In this document: piece by piece, positions 1-6,721 of the stretch | How positions within the stretch are numbered: the stretch's first letter is position 1 | Layout of the letters: the number at the start of each line of letters is the position of its first letter | Assembly: GCA_023700825.1 (NCBI GenBank) | Contig: JAMPYE010000145.1 | Coordinates: 1-9,468, forward strand | Source: Thermoanaerobaculia bacterium | GTDB taxonomy: Bacteria > Acidobacteriota > Thermoanaerobaculia > Gp7-AA8 | DNA: 9,468 nt | Direction: 5' to 3' | Translations under genes and position numbers: made by a program | Notes under the pieces: model-generated | What the model was told of the DNA's origin: nothing | Databases searched by the model: none | The model's input: only the letters and a program-made list of their open reading frames with translations

Positions 1-441
1 TTCGGGTGGGATGTTCGTCGCCATGATTCGCGATCTCTCCTCGTGTCGTTCTGCGATTCGTTCGAGGCGGGCGTGGACGATACAACCCGCGCGCGCCAGT
101 GCGTCGTCGACGAACGGCCGTGTGTGTTGTCGAGGAGTCTAGGGCCCCTTCGCCGAAACGGTCAACGGGAACTGCTCAGGACTTCTGAAATTGCCCCAAA
201 ACCTAGGATTTTTGCGTGGTGGGGCGAAGAGTGACACCACGAATCCACAATTGGTAGAGCGCCCGTTTCCGCGTCGGAAGTGCCGCCGGGCGCCCCGCCA
301 GCGTATCGCCGAACCCGGGATTTCGACGTGTGGATCGCGGAGGGCGAAAACGGTTACGCTTTGAATCAACAGGCGAAAGAGAGCGTGCATCCAGTCATTG
401 GTTTCGGACCGCACGCCACTCGTCGTGCCAGGAGCCCTCGA
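1..441. other. Left-edge region without a convincing gene
   Basis: No reading frame here looks like a real protein. A frame open from the left edge stops at 140-142, and another from 43 to 234 gives a Ser/Arg-rich peptide that I do not recognise. The frame leading into the next gene is open from 280, but it lacks a ribosome binding site before 442 and its peptide upstream of 442 does not look like a protein N-terminus. The region contains a locally A/T-rich patch around 186-214 and a stem-loop at 206-246. It probably holds the 3' end or leader of an unseen upstream gene and the promoter of the gene at 442. I cannot place promoter boxes with confidence. Confidence 0.5.
206..246. other. Bulged stem-loop in the leader region
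   Basis: An outer 5-bp stem (ggatt at 206-210 with aatcc at 242-246) and an inner 7-bp stem (cgtggtg at 215-221 with caccacg at 235-241) are separated by a 4-nt bulge on the left only. They close a 13-nt loop. No T-run follows on the plus strand. On the minus strand the structure is followed by no clear U-tract either, so it is not a standard intrinsic terminator. It may be an RNA structure in the leader of the gene at 442, a protein-binding site, or chance. Confidence 0.35.
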
Positions 442-1830
442 ATGAAGACAACAACGAGACTTGTCACCGCGATCGCCGTCACCGCCGCGCTGAGCCTTTG
501 CGCAGCGGCGGAGATCCGCTTCGAGCCTCCGGCCCCCTCTGCTGGCGAGCCATTCCGGATCATCGTCGAAGGCGTCTGGCGAGATGGTTGCGTGCCGGCG
601 ACACCGAGACTCGAAGTGCACGACCGCCGGCTGCTCGTAACCTTCAAGCTGGCCGGAAGTGAAGGGTGCACGGCCGCGCTGACCCCGTACTCGTCAACTC
701 TCGAGGGAGTCCGCCTTTCAGCGAACCACTACACGCTGATCACGCGCGTGAGAGACGTAACGCTCGAGACGCTGTTCGAGGAGAAGGTCTTCCAGGTGGC
801 AGGAGATGCGGCGCCGATTGGGTTGTATCCTCACTTCGATACCGAAGACGGCAACAGGGTGGTCGCCCTTTCCGGCTCGTTCCCGTGCGATACGTCGTCG
901 TGCGCGGCCCCGGAGGTGCTTTTCGGCGCGAACCCATCCCCCGACGTTCGTCGCGTCGAAGGCTCGCAACTCCACGCGGTCGTGCCTCCGGGACAGGGTC
1001 TCGTCGATCTGACGGTGCGCGGTGCAACCTACAGCCGCACGAAGATCGCCGGGTTCCAGTACGTTCGGCGAGACGAGTGGGAAGCACTCATGCTTCCTGT
1101 CTACATCAAGGACGTGATTTACGGCGCCTACGATTCGAAGTGGATTACCGACTGGAGCGTACTGAACCAGAACGGAGCATCGTTGATCTCGGGCCTGGAC
1201 TTTCTCTACATCGACGAGTCGTGCCCGGTGACATGCATTGGGTTTACGCCGCTGTACGAGGGCGTCATGAATTCATACCTCCGCCTCGTGGCGGGCCCTT
1301 CCGACAAGCAGCCGCCGACCGCGTTGATACATCTGCGGAAGGACGCTGCGGCCAGCGTCGCGACTGCCCTGCGAACCCGTGACTTTTCCCGGCAATCCGA
1401 GAGCTGGGGTTGCGAGATCCCCGTCGTGAGGGAAGATGAGCTGCGCCGGGTGGTCACTCTCGTCGACGTGCCGCGCGAGGAGCGCTTCCGCCAGCGGCTC
1501 CGCATCTACAACCCGCGCGTTTCGGACCTCGGGGCGATCGTGGAGTTCTTTGATGCCGAGGGCGGGAGGCTCGCTTCCCGCGAGGTCGCCCTGGCGTGGC
1601 CGGAAGGAGCCCTCGGGGGCATCGTCCAACCAGGGTACTTCGCGTTCGGCTCGCGGGGACTCCCGCTGCAGCCGGCGTGGGCCGAGATCGACCTCGCGTC
1701 GATCCCGGAGCTCGAAGACCATCGCCGAGCCTGGATTCGAGTCACCGCAAAGGGAAACGGGAAGATCTGGGCGTTCGTAAGCATCACGAACGACGCCACG
1801 CAGCAGGTCTCGACGGTGACCCCTCAGTAG
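442..1830 (+). CDS. Secreted protein of unknown function with Ig/TIG-like beta domains
   Basis: This is a 462-residue protein that I do not recognise as a named family. The start at 442 is chosen because GGAG (431-434) lies 7 nt upstream and because it yields a clean signal peptide: a basic N-terminus (MKTTTR), a hydrophobic core to about residue 20, and a likely signal peptidase I site after Ala-Ala-Ala near residue 23. The Cys at 20 is not in a good lipobox because Leu precedes it. Residues about 24-120 look like one beta-sandwich domain. Residues about 124-208 resemble an IPT/TIG repeat: a Pro/Gly-rich start, a 'VVPPGQGLVDLTV' strand pair, and a closing 'GFQYV'. The C-terminal half (about 215-462) has strand-like alternation and ends in 'IWAFVSITN'. 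Cys pairs at 50/76, 149/154 and 261/265 could form disulfides outside the cytoplasm. The likely role is cell-surface or periplasmic binding; no catalytic motif is visible. It may be cotranscribed with parC 67 bp downstream, but nothing links the functions. Confidence 0.85.
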   Translation: MKTTTRLVTAIAVTAALSLCAAAEIRFEPPAPSAGEPFRIIVEGVWRDGCVPATPRLEVHDRRLLVTFKLAGSEGCTAALTPYSSTLEGVRLSANHYTLITRVRDVTLETLFEEKVFQVAGDAAPIGLYPHFDTEDGNRVVALSGSFPCDTSSCAAPEVLFGANPSPDVRRVEGSQLHAVVPPGQGLVDLTVRGATYSRTKIAGFQYVRRDEWEALMLPVYIKDVIYGAYDSKWITDWSVLNQNGASLISGLDFLYIDESCPVTCIGFTPLYEGVMNSYLRLVAGPSDKQPPTALIHLRKDAAASVATALRTRDFSRQSESWGCEIPVVREDELRRVVTLVDVPREERFRQRLRIYNPRVSDLGAIVEFFDAEGGRLASREVALAWPEGALGGIVQPGYFAFGSRGLPLQPAWAEIDLASIPELEDHRRAWIRVTAKGNGKIWAFVSITNDATQQVSTVTPQ

Positions 1831-1846
1831 TCCGCGGAGACCCTTC

Positions 1847-1873
1847 TCTCAATTCTCAATTCTCAATTCTCGA
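1847..1873. repeat. Heptanucleotide tandem repeat (tctcaat)n upstream of parC
   Basis: Three perfect head-to-tail copies of the 7-mer tctcaat occupy 1847-1867, followed by a partial fourth copy (tctcga, 1868-1873). On the minus strand the unit reads TGAGAAT in another register, related to 7-mers seen at the ends of other genes in this window. It fills much of the 67-bp spacer between the secreted-protein gene and parC. It resembles the short tandemly repeated repetitive (STRR) heptamers known from filamentous cyanobacteria in form only; the origin here is unknown. Confidence 0.8.
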
Positions 1874-1897
1874 GTTTCGCCGTATCCTCCCTCCCCG

Positions 1898-4234
1898 ATG
1901 GCACGGAAGCCCAGATCATCCAAAGGCCGCGACTCCGATCAGCTGAAGCTGCGCGCGTCATCTCACGCGGAGACCGAGCGGATCGAGGTCGCGACCTTCG
2001 CCGAGAAGGCGTACCTCGACTACTCGATGTACGTCGTGCTCGACCGCGCGTTGCCTAACGTCGCGGACGGCCTCAAGCCCGTTCAGCGGCGGATCATCTA
2101 CGCGATGTCGGAGCTCGGCCTCTCGGCCGCGTCGAAGCACAAGAAGTCGGCCCGCACGGTCGGCGACGTCCTCGGCAAGTACCACCCGCACGGAGACTCC
2201 GCCTGCTACGAGGCGATGGTCCTCATGGCGCAGCCCTTCTCGATGCGCTACCCGCTCATCGACGGGCAGGGGAACTGGGGCTCGGCCGACGACCCGAAGT
2301 CGTTCGCGGCGATGCGCTACACCGAGGCGCGCCTGACGCGTTTCGCCGACACGCTTCTCTCCGAGCTCGACCAGGGCACCGTGGCGTGGGGGCCCAACTT
2401 CGACGGCACGATGGAAGAGCCGAAGCTCCTTCCGTCGCGGCTCCCGCACGTTCTGCTCAACGGCGCGTCGGGCATCGCGGTCGGCATGGCGACCGACATC
2501 CCATCGCACAACCTGCGCGAAGTCGTGAGCGCCTGCATCGCGATCATCGACGACCCGCACGTCTCGTTCGAGAGGATCTGCGAGCTGATCCCTGGGCCGG
2601 ACCTGCCGACCGAGGCGGAGATCATCACGCCGGCCGAGGAGCTGCGGACGATCTACCACAGCGGCAACGGATCGTTCCGGATGCGCGCGAAGTGGGAGCG
2701 CGAAGACGGAGACATCGTCGTCACGGCGCTTCCGTACCAGGTGTCGGGAAGCAAGGTGCTGCAGCAGATCGCCGCGCAGATGCAGGCGAAGAAGCTGCCG
2801 ATGGTCGAGGACCTCCGCGACGAATCGGATCACGAGAATCCGACGCGCCTCGTCATCGTGCCGCGCTCGAACCGCGTCGACGTCGACGAGCTCATGGCGC
2901 ACATCTTCGCGACGACCGACCTCGAGCGCTCCTATCGCGTGAACCTCACGATGATCGGCATGGACGGCCGTCCGCGAGTCTTCGGGCTGCGCGACCTGCT
3001 CGAAGAGTGGCTCGACTTCCGCACCGAGACGGTCAGGCGCAAGCTCCAGCATCGCTTCGACGAAGTTCTCAAGCGGCTCCACATCCTCGACGGCTACCTC
3101 GTCGCCTACCTCAACGTCGACGAGGTAATCCGGATCATTCGTTTCGAAGACGATCCGAAGGCCTCGCTCATGGAGCGCTTCGACCTCACGGAGCTCCAGA
3201 CCGACGCGATCCTCGACCTCAAGCTCAAGTACCTCAACAAGCTCGAGGAGATCGAGATCAACCGCGAGCAGAAAGAGCTCGCCGAGGAGCGCGACCGCCT
3301 CGCGAAGATCCTCGAGTCGAAGGCGCGGCTGCGCAAGGAAGTGCGCCGCGAGCTGATCGAGGACGCCGAGGCGTTCGGCGACCCGCGACGCTCGCCGATC
3401 GTCGTCCGCACCGCGGCGAAGGCGATCGACGAGACGGCGCTCGTCCCCTCGGAGCCGGTCACCGTCGTGCTCAGCGAAAAGGGCTGGGTGCGCGCGGCGA
3501 AGGGCCACGAGATCGATCCGACGGCGCTGCAATATCGCTCGGGCGACGGCTATCTCCACGCGGCGCGCGGGAAGTCGAACCAGTCGGCGGTCTTCCTCGA
3601 CACCACGGGACGCTCGTACTCGGTCGCCGCGCACTCGCTCCCGTCGGCCAAGGGTCACGGCGAGCCGCTCTCGTCGAGCACGTCGCCGCCGCCGGGCGCC
3701 TCGTTCGTCGGCGTGATGATGGGCGAGGCGGAAGACCTCTATTTTCTCGCGACCGACAACGGCTACGGCTTCGTCGCAAAGCTCGACGACCTTCAGACGA
3801 AGATCCGCGCCGGCAAAGCTGCGGTCAACGTCGGCAAGGGAGCGCGAGCGTTGCCGCCGCAACGGATCTCGAACCACCAGACCGATCGCATCGCCGCGGT
3901 GACGAACGAAGGCAAGCTGCTGCTCTTCATGGCGAACGAGCTGCCGCTCCTTGCGCGTGGTAAAGGGGTCCAGACGATCCGGATCCACAAGGCCCAGGGG
4001 TTGCTGCCGGGCGAGCACGTGGTCGGCGTCGCAGTCATCCCGGAAGGCGGCGCGCTGACGGTCTACGCCGGCAAACGCTTCACCACGATCAAGGGCGAGG
4101 ACCTCGAGGGCTACGCCGGCAAGCGCGCGCAACGCGGGCTCAAGCTTCCGCGCGGCTTCCAGAGCGTGAATGCGATCGCCTCGAGCAACGCCTTCCCGCC
4201 TCCGCCTGTGGCCAGCGGTGATGCGACGAATTGA
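1898..4234 (+). CDS. parC: DNA topoisomerase IV subunit A (ParC)
   Basis: ParC is the DNA-cleaving subunit of the type IIA topoisomerase that decatenates daughter chromosomes in the cytoplasm, working as ParC2ParE2. The 778-residue product follows E. coli ParC closely throughout, with an N-terminal extension of about 21 residues. The catalytic pair is Arg140-Tyr141 in 'AAMRYTEARL'. The DNA-intercalating Ile is in 'GIAVGMATD' at about 193. The breakage-reunion core spans about 30-490, with a coiled-coil region at about 440-490. The C-terminal beta-propeller runs from about 510 to 760. The GyrA box (QRRGGKG) is absent and the motifs 'KKSARTVGDVLGKYHPHGD' and 'LRDESDHENPTRLVIVPRSN' are ParC-like, so this is not gyrA. 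Ser101 and Glu105, equivalent to E. coli Ser80 and Glu84, are the quinolone-sensitive residues. No Shine-Dalgarno precedes the ATG at 1898; the leader is pyrimidine-rich, so the exact start is less certain than the rest. parE is not adjacent in this window. Confidence 0.97.
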   Translation: MARKPRSSKGRDSDQLKLRASSHAETERIEVATFAEKAYLDYSMYVVLDRALPNVADGLKPVQRRIIYAMSELGLSAASKHKKSARTVGDVLGKYHPHGDSACYEAMVLMAQPFSMRYPLIDGQGNWGSADDPKSFAAMRYTEARLTRFADTLLSELDQGTVAWGPNFDGTMEEPKLLPSRLPHVLLNGASGIAVGMATDIPSHNLREVVSACIAIIDDPHVSFERICELIPGPDLPTEAEIITPAEELRTIYHSGNGSFRMRAKWEREDGDIVVTALPYQVSGSKVLQQIAAQMQAKKLPMVEDLRDESDHENPTRLVIVPRSNRVDVDELMAHIFATTDLERSYRVNLTMIGMDGRPRVFGLRDLLEEWLDFRTETVRRKLQHRFDEVLKRLHILDGYLVAYLNVDEVIRIIRFEDDPKASLMERFDLTELQTDAILDLKLKYLNKLEEIEINREQKELAEERDRLAKILESKARLRKEVRRELIEDAEAFGDPRRSPIVVRTAAKAIDETALVPSEPVTVVLSEKGWVRAAKGHEIDPTALQYRSGDGYLHAARGKSNQSAVFLDTTGRSYSVAAHSLPSAKGHGEPLSSSTSPPPGASFVGVMMGEAEDLYFLATDNGYGFVAKLDDLQTKIRAGKAAVNVGKGARALPPQRISNHQTDRIAAVTNEGKLLLFMANELPLLARGKGVQTIRIHKAQGLLPGEHVVGVAVIPEGGALTVYAGKRFTTIKGEDLEGYAGKRAQRGLKLPRGFQSVNAIASSNAFPPPPVASGDATN

Positions 4235-4257
4235 GCGGCCTGTCGATGCGAGATCGA

Positions 4258-4375
4258 TGTGGCGCAGGCACTCCTGCCTGCGCGCCGCCGAAGGCGGCCC
4301 ATTCCACGATTTGCGAGAATCTGAATCGTCGGGCGGCGCTTCGCGCCGCGCGCAGACAGAAGTGTCTGCGCCACA
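4258..4375. repeat. REP-like composite palindrome of two inverted hairpins
   Basis: Two 28-bp arms, 4258-4285 and 4348-4375, are inverted copies with only a few mismatches. Each arm is itself a perfect hairpin: 9-bp stems at 4262-4283 (loop ctcc) and 4350-4371 (loop gaag). The middle also folds and is partly inverted: gccgcc-gaa-ggcggc near 4284-4298, ggcgc-ttc-gcgcc near 4335-4347, and a ccacgatt/aatcgtcgg pair around 4304-4332. The whole 118 bp could fold as one long stem or as a row of small hairpins. Differences between the arms keep the pairing inside each hairpin, as expected if each hairpin structure is under selection. The form is that of paired REP/BIME elements moved by RAYT transposases. 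No transposase is present, so it would be a non-autonomous copy. Lying 23 bp after parC, it may also end or stabilise that transcript. Confidence 0.85.
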
Positions 4376-4420
4376 CGGAGTCTCCGTTACCGGGATTTCG
4401 CCTTTCGTGAGGCTGTGGCC

Positions 4421-5188
4421 ATGAACGACGAAGCACGACAAGCCTACCTGTCGCGAATCGGCTGGAATGTGCCGGTTGCACCGAACAGCGCGACGCTCGC
4501 GGCGCTTCACGAAGCACATCTGCTCGCGGTGCCGTTCGAGAATCTCGACATCGGCCTCGGGCGCGAGATCGTGCTCGACCTCGAGCGCCTTCACGACAAG
4601 ATCGTGACGCGCCGCCGCGGAGGCTTCTGTTACGAGCTGAACGGCCTCTTCGCGTCGCTGCTCGCGGGCCGCGGCTTCGATCTCGATCTGCTCTCGGCGA
4701 GGGTCGCGGACGACGCCGGAGTCCTCGGCCCGGAGTTCGATCACATGGCGCTGCTCGTCCGTGCCGGCGGGAAGCGTTGGCTCGCCGACGTCGGCTTCGG
4801 CGACTCGTTCCGCCGCCCGATCGACCTCGACGACGCTTCGCCGCAGGCCGGAGGCGATCCGTTAGGCCGCGCCTGGAGCGTGAGGGACGACGGCGATGAG
4901 CTGGCGCTGTTGCAGCACGAGGCGGACGGCGTGTCGCGCGTGACGTACGCGTTCACCCTCGCGCCGCGCGAGCTCGCCCACTACGCGCCGATGTGTGTCT
5001 GGCAGCAGACCTCGCCCGAGTCGAGCTTCACGCGCCGGCGCGTCTGCAGCCGCGCGACGCCGCAGGGTCGCGTGACGCTCGCAAACGACCGGCTGATCGT
5101 CACCACGCCCGGGGGCCGCACGGAACGGCTGGTCGCCGAAGGCGAACGAGCGGCTGTGCTGCTGCGGGAGTTCGGGGTGGCGGTGTGA
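4421..5188 (+). CDS. nat: Arylamine N-acetyltransferase
   Basis: This enzyme transfers acetyl from acetyl-CoA to the nitrogen of arylamines, hydrazines or arylhydroxylamines by a ping-pong mechanism, in the cytoplasm. The catalytic triad is complete: Cys70 in 'RRRGGFCYELN', His108 in 'FDHMALLV' and Asp123 in 'LADVGFGDS'. The N-terminal 'LHEAHLLAVPFENLDI' and the 'QTSPESSFTRRRVCSRATPQGR' region (in two parts, about residues 193-214) are also typical. At 255 residues it is slightly short of the usual 260-285 but no core element is missing. The ATG at 4421 is preferred over the in-frame GTG at 4415 because TGAGG (4408-4412) lies 8 nt upstream of it. The gene follows parC after the palindromic repeat and converges on the radical SAM gene. 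Its natural substrate is unknown. The aminophenol-cleavage genes 1.8 kb away make an arylamine role plausible, but that is inference. Confidence 0.95.
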   Translation: MNDEARQAYLSRIGWNVPVAPNSATLAALHEAHLLAVPFENLDIGLGREIVLDLERLHDKIVTRRRGGFCYELNGLFASLLAGRGFDLDLLSARVADDAGVLGPEFDHMALLVRAGGKRWLADVGFGDSFRRPIDLDDASPQAGGDPLGRAWSVRDDGDELALLQHEADGVSRVTYAFTLAPRELAHYAPMCVWQQTSPESSFTRRRVCSRATPQGRVTLANDRLIVTTPGGRTERLVAEGERAAVLLREFGVAV

Positions 5189-5243
5189 AATGAGAAATGA
5201 CAAGAAGGGATGTCCCTTCCTTTTGTCATTTGTCACCCATTTC
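5187..5243. terminator. Shared hairpin between convergent genes, possible bidirectional terminator
   Basis: The 44-bp gap between two convergent genes and both stop codons fold into one imperfect hairpin. The inner part is gaaggga (5204-5210) pairing with tcccttc (5213-5219); a real loop would open 1-2 of these pairs. The middle part is a 9-bp stem: 5195-5203 with 5223-5231. The outer part is gaaatg (5187-5192) with catttc (5238-5243). On the plus strand the inner stem is followed by ctttt, a weak T-run. The arms are built from 7-mers (TGAGAAA, TGACAAG on the left; TGACAAA twice on the right when read on the minus strand), the same family as other spacers here. Confidence 0.6.
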
Positions 5244-6279
5244 TAGTAGAGGCCAGCATTCCGCACGCGGCGTGTTTCGCGACTCCGCCGGAGTAGCGCC
5301 GCACGACAGGGACGCCTAACGCCTGGAGCCCGTCGCGGAACGCCTCGCGCTCCTCGTCGGTCGCGCGGCGGAATCCGTCAGGTCGCGCGTCGTTGACGTC
5401 GATCAGGTTGAAGCGAAGCGGCACGCCCTCGAACAGTCGTGCGAGCGCCGCGACTTCGTCGGGTCCGTGGTTCACCCCGCCGAGGAGGACCCAGGCGACG
5501 GTGACGCGACCGCCGACGGCGCGCTGGTAGGTGCGCACCGCGCCGGCGATCTCGTCGACGCTCCACGCGCCACCGGTCGGGATGAGCGAGCGCCTCTTCT
5601 CCTCGATCGCGGAGGTGAGCGAAACGATGAGCCGCCACGGCGGCGGATCGTTCGCGAGCTTGAGGATCCCCGGGACGAGCCCGACTGTCGAGATCGTGAT
5701 CGCGTTGCCGGAGATCGCGCCGCCGCACGAATGCGAGAGGATGCGCGCCGCCTTGCTCACCGCCTCGAAGTTGTGAAGCGGCTCCCCCTGCCCCTGGAAG
5801 ACCGCGCCGCTCACGCGGCCCGGAGCCTCGTCGCGCACGGCGACGAGTTGCGCGACGATCTCCCACGCCTCCAGGTGCCGCTTGAGCCCGAGACGTCCCG
5901 TCGCGCAAAAGAGGCAGCCCATCGCGCATCCCGCCTGGCTCGAGAGACAGACGCTGAACCGGCCCTCTTTCTCGAGCGGGATCCGTACCGCCTCGGCGAG
6001 TGCGCCGTCGTGAAGCCGGAAGAGATACTTTACGAAGCCGTCGGACGGGTCGGTGGCGCGCTCGAGAATCTCCGGCTTCCGACGGTCGACGAGCTCGTCG
6101 ATCGCCGCCTCGACCCGCTTCGGCACGGGTCGCGTCTCGGGAAAGCCGTCGCGCCCGCGGGTGATCGCATGCGCGAGAATGCGCCGAGCCTCGTCGTCGC
6201 GCACCTCGACGCCTCGACCTCGAAGGATCGACACGAGGTCGTCGGGCAGCATGCCGAAGAGGTGGGGGCGAAGGGTCAC
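5233..6279 (-). CDS. rlmN: RlmN/Cfr-family radical SAM methyltransferase, divergent
   Basis: Family members methylate adenine 2503 of 23S rRNA (RlmN, C2, and also tRNA A37; Cfr, C8) using a 4Fe-4S cluster, SAM and a methyl-cysteine intermediate. The 348-residue product keeps every required Cys: cluster ligands Cys118, Cys122 and Cys125 in 'QAGCAMGCLFC', the resolving Cys111 ('SVCLSS') and the methyl-carrying Cys339 in 'HAACGML'. A GE motif is present as 'GQGEP' (163-167), and 'ITISTVGLVPGI' follows. It departs from ordinary RlmN elsewhere: the usual MGMGEP is FQGQGEP, the usual SLHA segment is 'SLTSA' (220-224), and the usual NLIPFNP is 'NLIDVND' (291-297). The start is GTG at 6277-6279 without a clear Shine-Dalgarno; it is kept because residues 7-20 match the family N-terminus. 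An alternative ATG lies nine codons in. It is probably an RlmN paralogue or a lineage form of it; A2503 specificity is not proven. Confidence 0.85.
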   Translation of the reverse strand: MTLRPHLFGMLPDDLVSILRGRGVEVRDDEARRILAHAITRGRDGFPETRPVPKRVEAAIDELVDRRKPEILERATDPSDGFVKYLFRLHDGALAEAVRIPLEKEGRFSVCLSSQAGCAMGCLFCATGRLGLKRHLEAWEIVAQLVAVRDEAPGRVSGAVFQGQGEPLHNFEAVSKAARILSHSCGGAISGNAITISTVGLVPGILKLANDPPPWRLIVSLTSAIEEKRRSLIPTGGAWSVDEIAGAVRTYQRAVGGRVTVAWVLLGGVNHGPDEVAALARLFEGVPLRFNLIDVNDARPDGFRRATDEEREAFRDGLQALGVPVVRRYSGGVAKHAACGMLASTRNG

Positions 6280-6306
6280 GGCGAGGGGAAGTGCGCGAGG
6301 CTGGTT

Positions 6307-6355
6307 CGTAATTCCTTCGGCGGTGAGCTCGCGGTCCGAATTACGTCACTTGTCA
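6307..6355. repeat. Inverted repeat with heptad units between the VOC and radical SAM genes
   Basis: An 8-bp perfect inverted repeat, cgtaattc at 6307-6314 and gaattacg at 6338-6345, encloses 23 nt. On the minus strand the bases over and after the VOC stop codon read TGACAAG then TGACGTA, two 7-mers in phase (6355 down to 6342). The hairpin sits in the 73-bp gap between two minus-strand genes and could act as a weak terminator or processing site. There is no U-run, and one short inverted repeat may be chance. Confidence 0.45.
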
Positions 6356-6721
6356 TTCGTCCCGCTTCTTCTCGTCCATAAGAGCCATGAGGTTGTCCTC
6401 AGAATCGCGAAAAAAGGCCATCCAGAGTTCGTGGTCGGGCATTTTCGCGATGAGATGCGGCTCGCTCTCGAAGCGGACCCCCTTCGCGACGAGCTCGCCG
6501 TGGCGCGCCTCGAGGCCGTCGGTCACGAAGTAGAGGACCGAGTTGCCCGACGGCTGTCCCGGTTCGGGGCGGGTCATCATGATCCGCAGCCCGCCGCAGA
6601 CGAAGAAAGCCATATTCGGCACCTGGAACGCGAGCGTGATCCCGAGTGTGTCGCGGTAGAAGGCGACGGCGCGGTCGAGGTCGTTCACCACGAGAGACAC
6701 CTGCCCGATTCGAGAGATCAT
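6353..6721 (-). CDS. VOC-fold (glyoxalase/bleomycin-resistance/extradiol dioxygenase superfamily) protein
   Basis: This 122-residue protein is a single vicinal-oxygen-chelate unit of two beta-alpha-beta-beta-beta modules. The opening 'VSLVVNDLDRAVAFYRDTLGI' (two overlapping parts, residues 8-28) is the family hallmark, and the close 'LWMAFFRDSEDNLMALMDE' is typical of small stand-alone VOC proteins. These normally work as dimers. The first metal-binding position, usually His after 'IG', is Gln7 here. Possible ligands that remain are His89 ('EPHLIAK'), His97 and a Glu near 117, so metal binding is uncertain. The start at 6721 is set by AGGAG 7 nt upstream on the minus strand; longer versions of the frame have no such site. 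It is divergent from the aminophenol dioxygenase genes and upstream of the radical SAM gene. The substrate is unknown; it could be a lyase, an isomerase or a binding protein. Confidence 0.88.
   Translation of the reverse strand: MISRIGQVSLVVNDLDRAVAFYRDTLGITLAFQVPNMAFFVCGGLRIMMTRPEPGQPSGNSVLYFVTDGLEARHGELVAKGVRFESEPHLIAKMPDHELWMAFFRDSEDNLMALMDEKKRDE

Noticed and set aside
2..142. Frame open from the left edge, possible 3' end of an upstream gene
   Set aside because: The 46 residues are Ser/Arg-rich and match nothing; too short and too like a shadow frame to call.
249..281. tRNA-like stretch resembling a D-arm and anticodon arm (aattggtagagcgcc and following bases)
   Set aside because: The anticodon stem does not pair properly and there is no T-arm or acceptor stem in the flanks. 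At most a decayed fragment, more likely chance.
280..441. N-terminal extension of the secreted-protein gene from 280
   Set aside because: It would bury the signal peptide at residue 55 and has no ribosome site; ATG 442 has GGAG 7 nt upstream.
1847..1873. CRISPR-like array
   Set aside because: The units are 7 bp, contiguous and without spacers; no cas genes are present.
2386..3963. A 525-codon plus-strand frame inside parC
   Set aside because: An Arg/Ala/Pro-rich shifted-frame shadow of parC with no family resemblance.
4170..4424. Small ORFs on both strands across the palindrome after parC
   Set aside because: Their peptides are translations of the hairpin repeat and have no start signals; the repeat explains the open frames.
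1958..4744. A 928-codon open frame on the minus strand across parC and into nat
   Set aside because: It is the mirror of parC codon bias in high-GC DNA. Its product is rich in Arg, Glu, Asp, Val and Leu with no recognisable domain, and parC on the other strand is certain.
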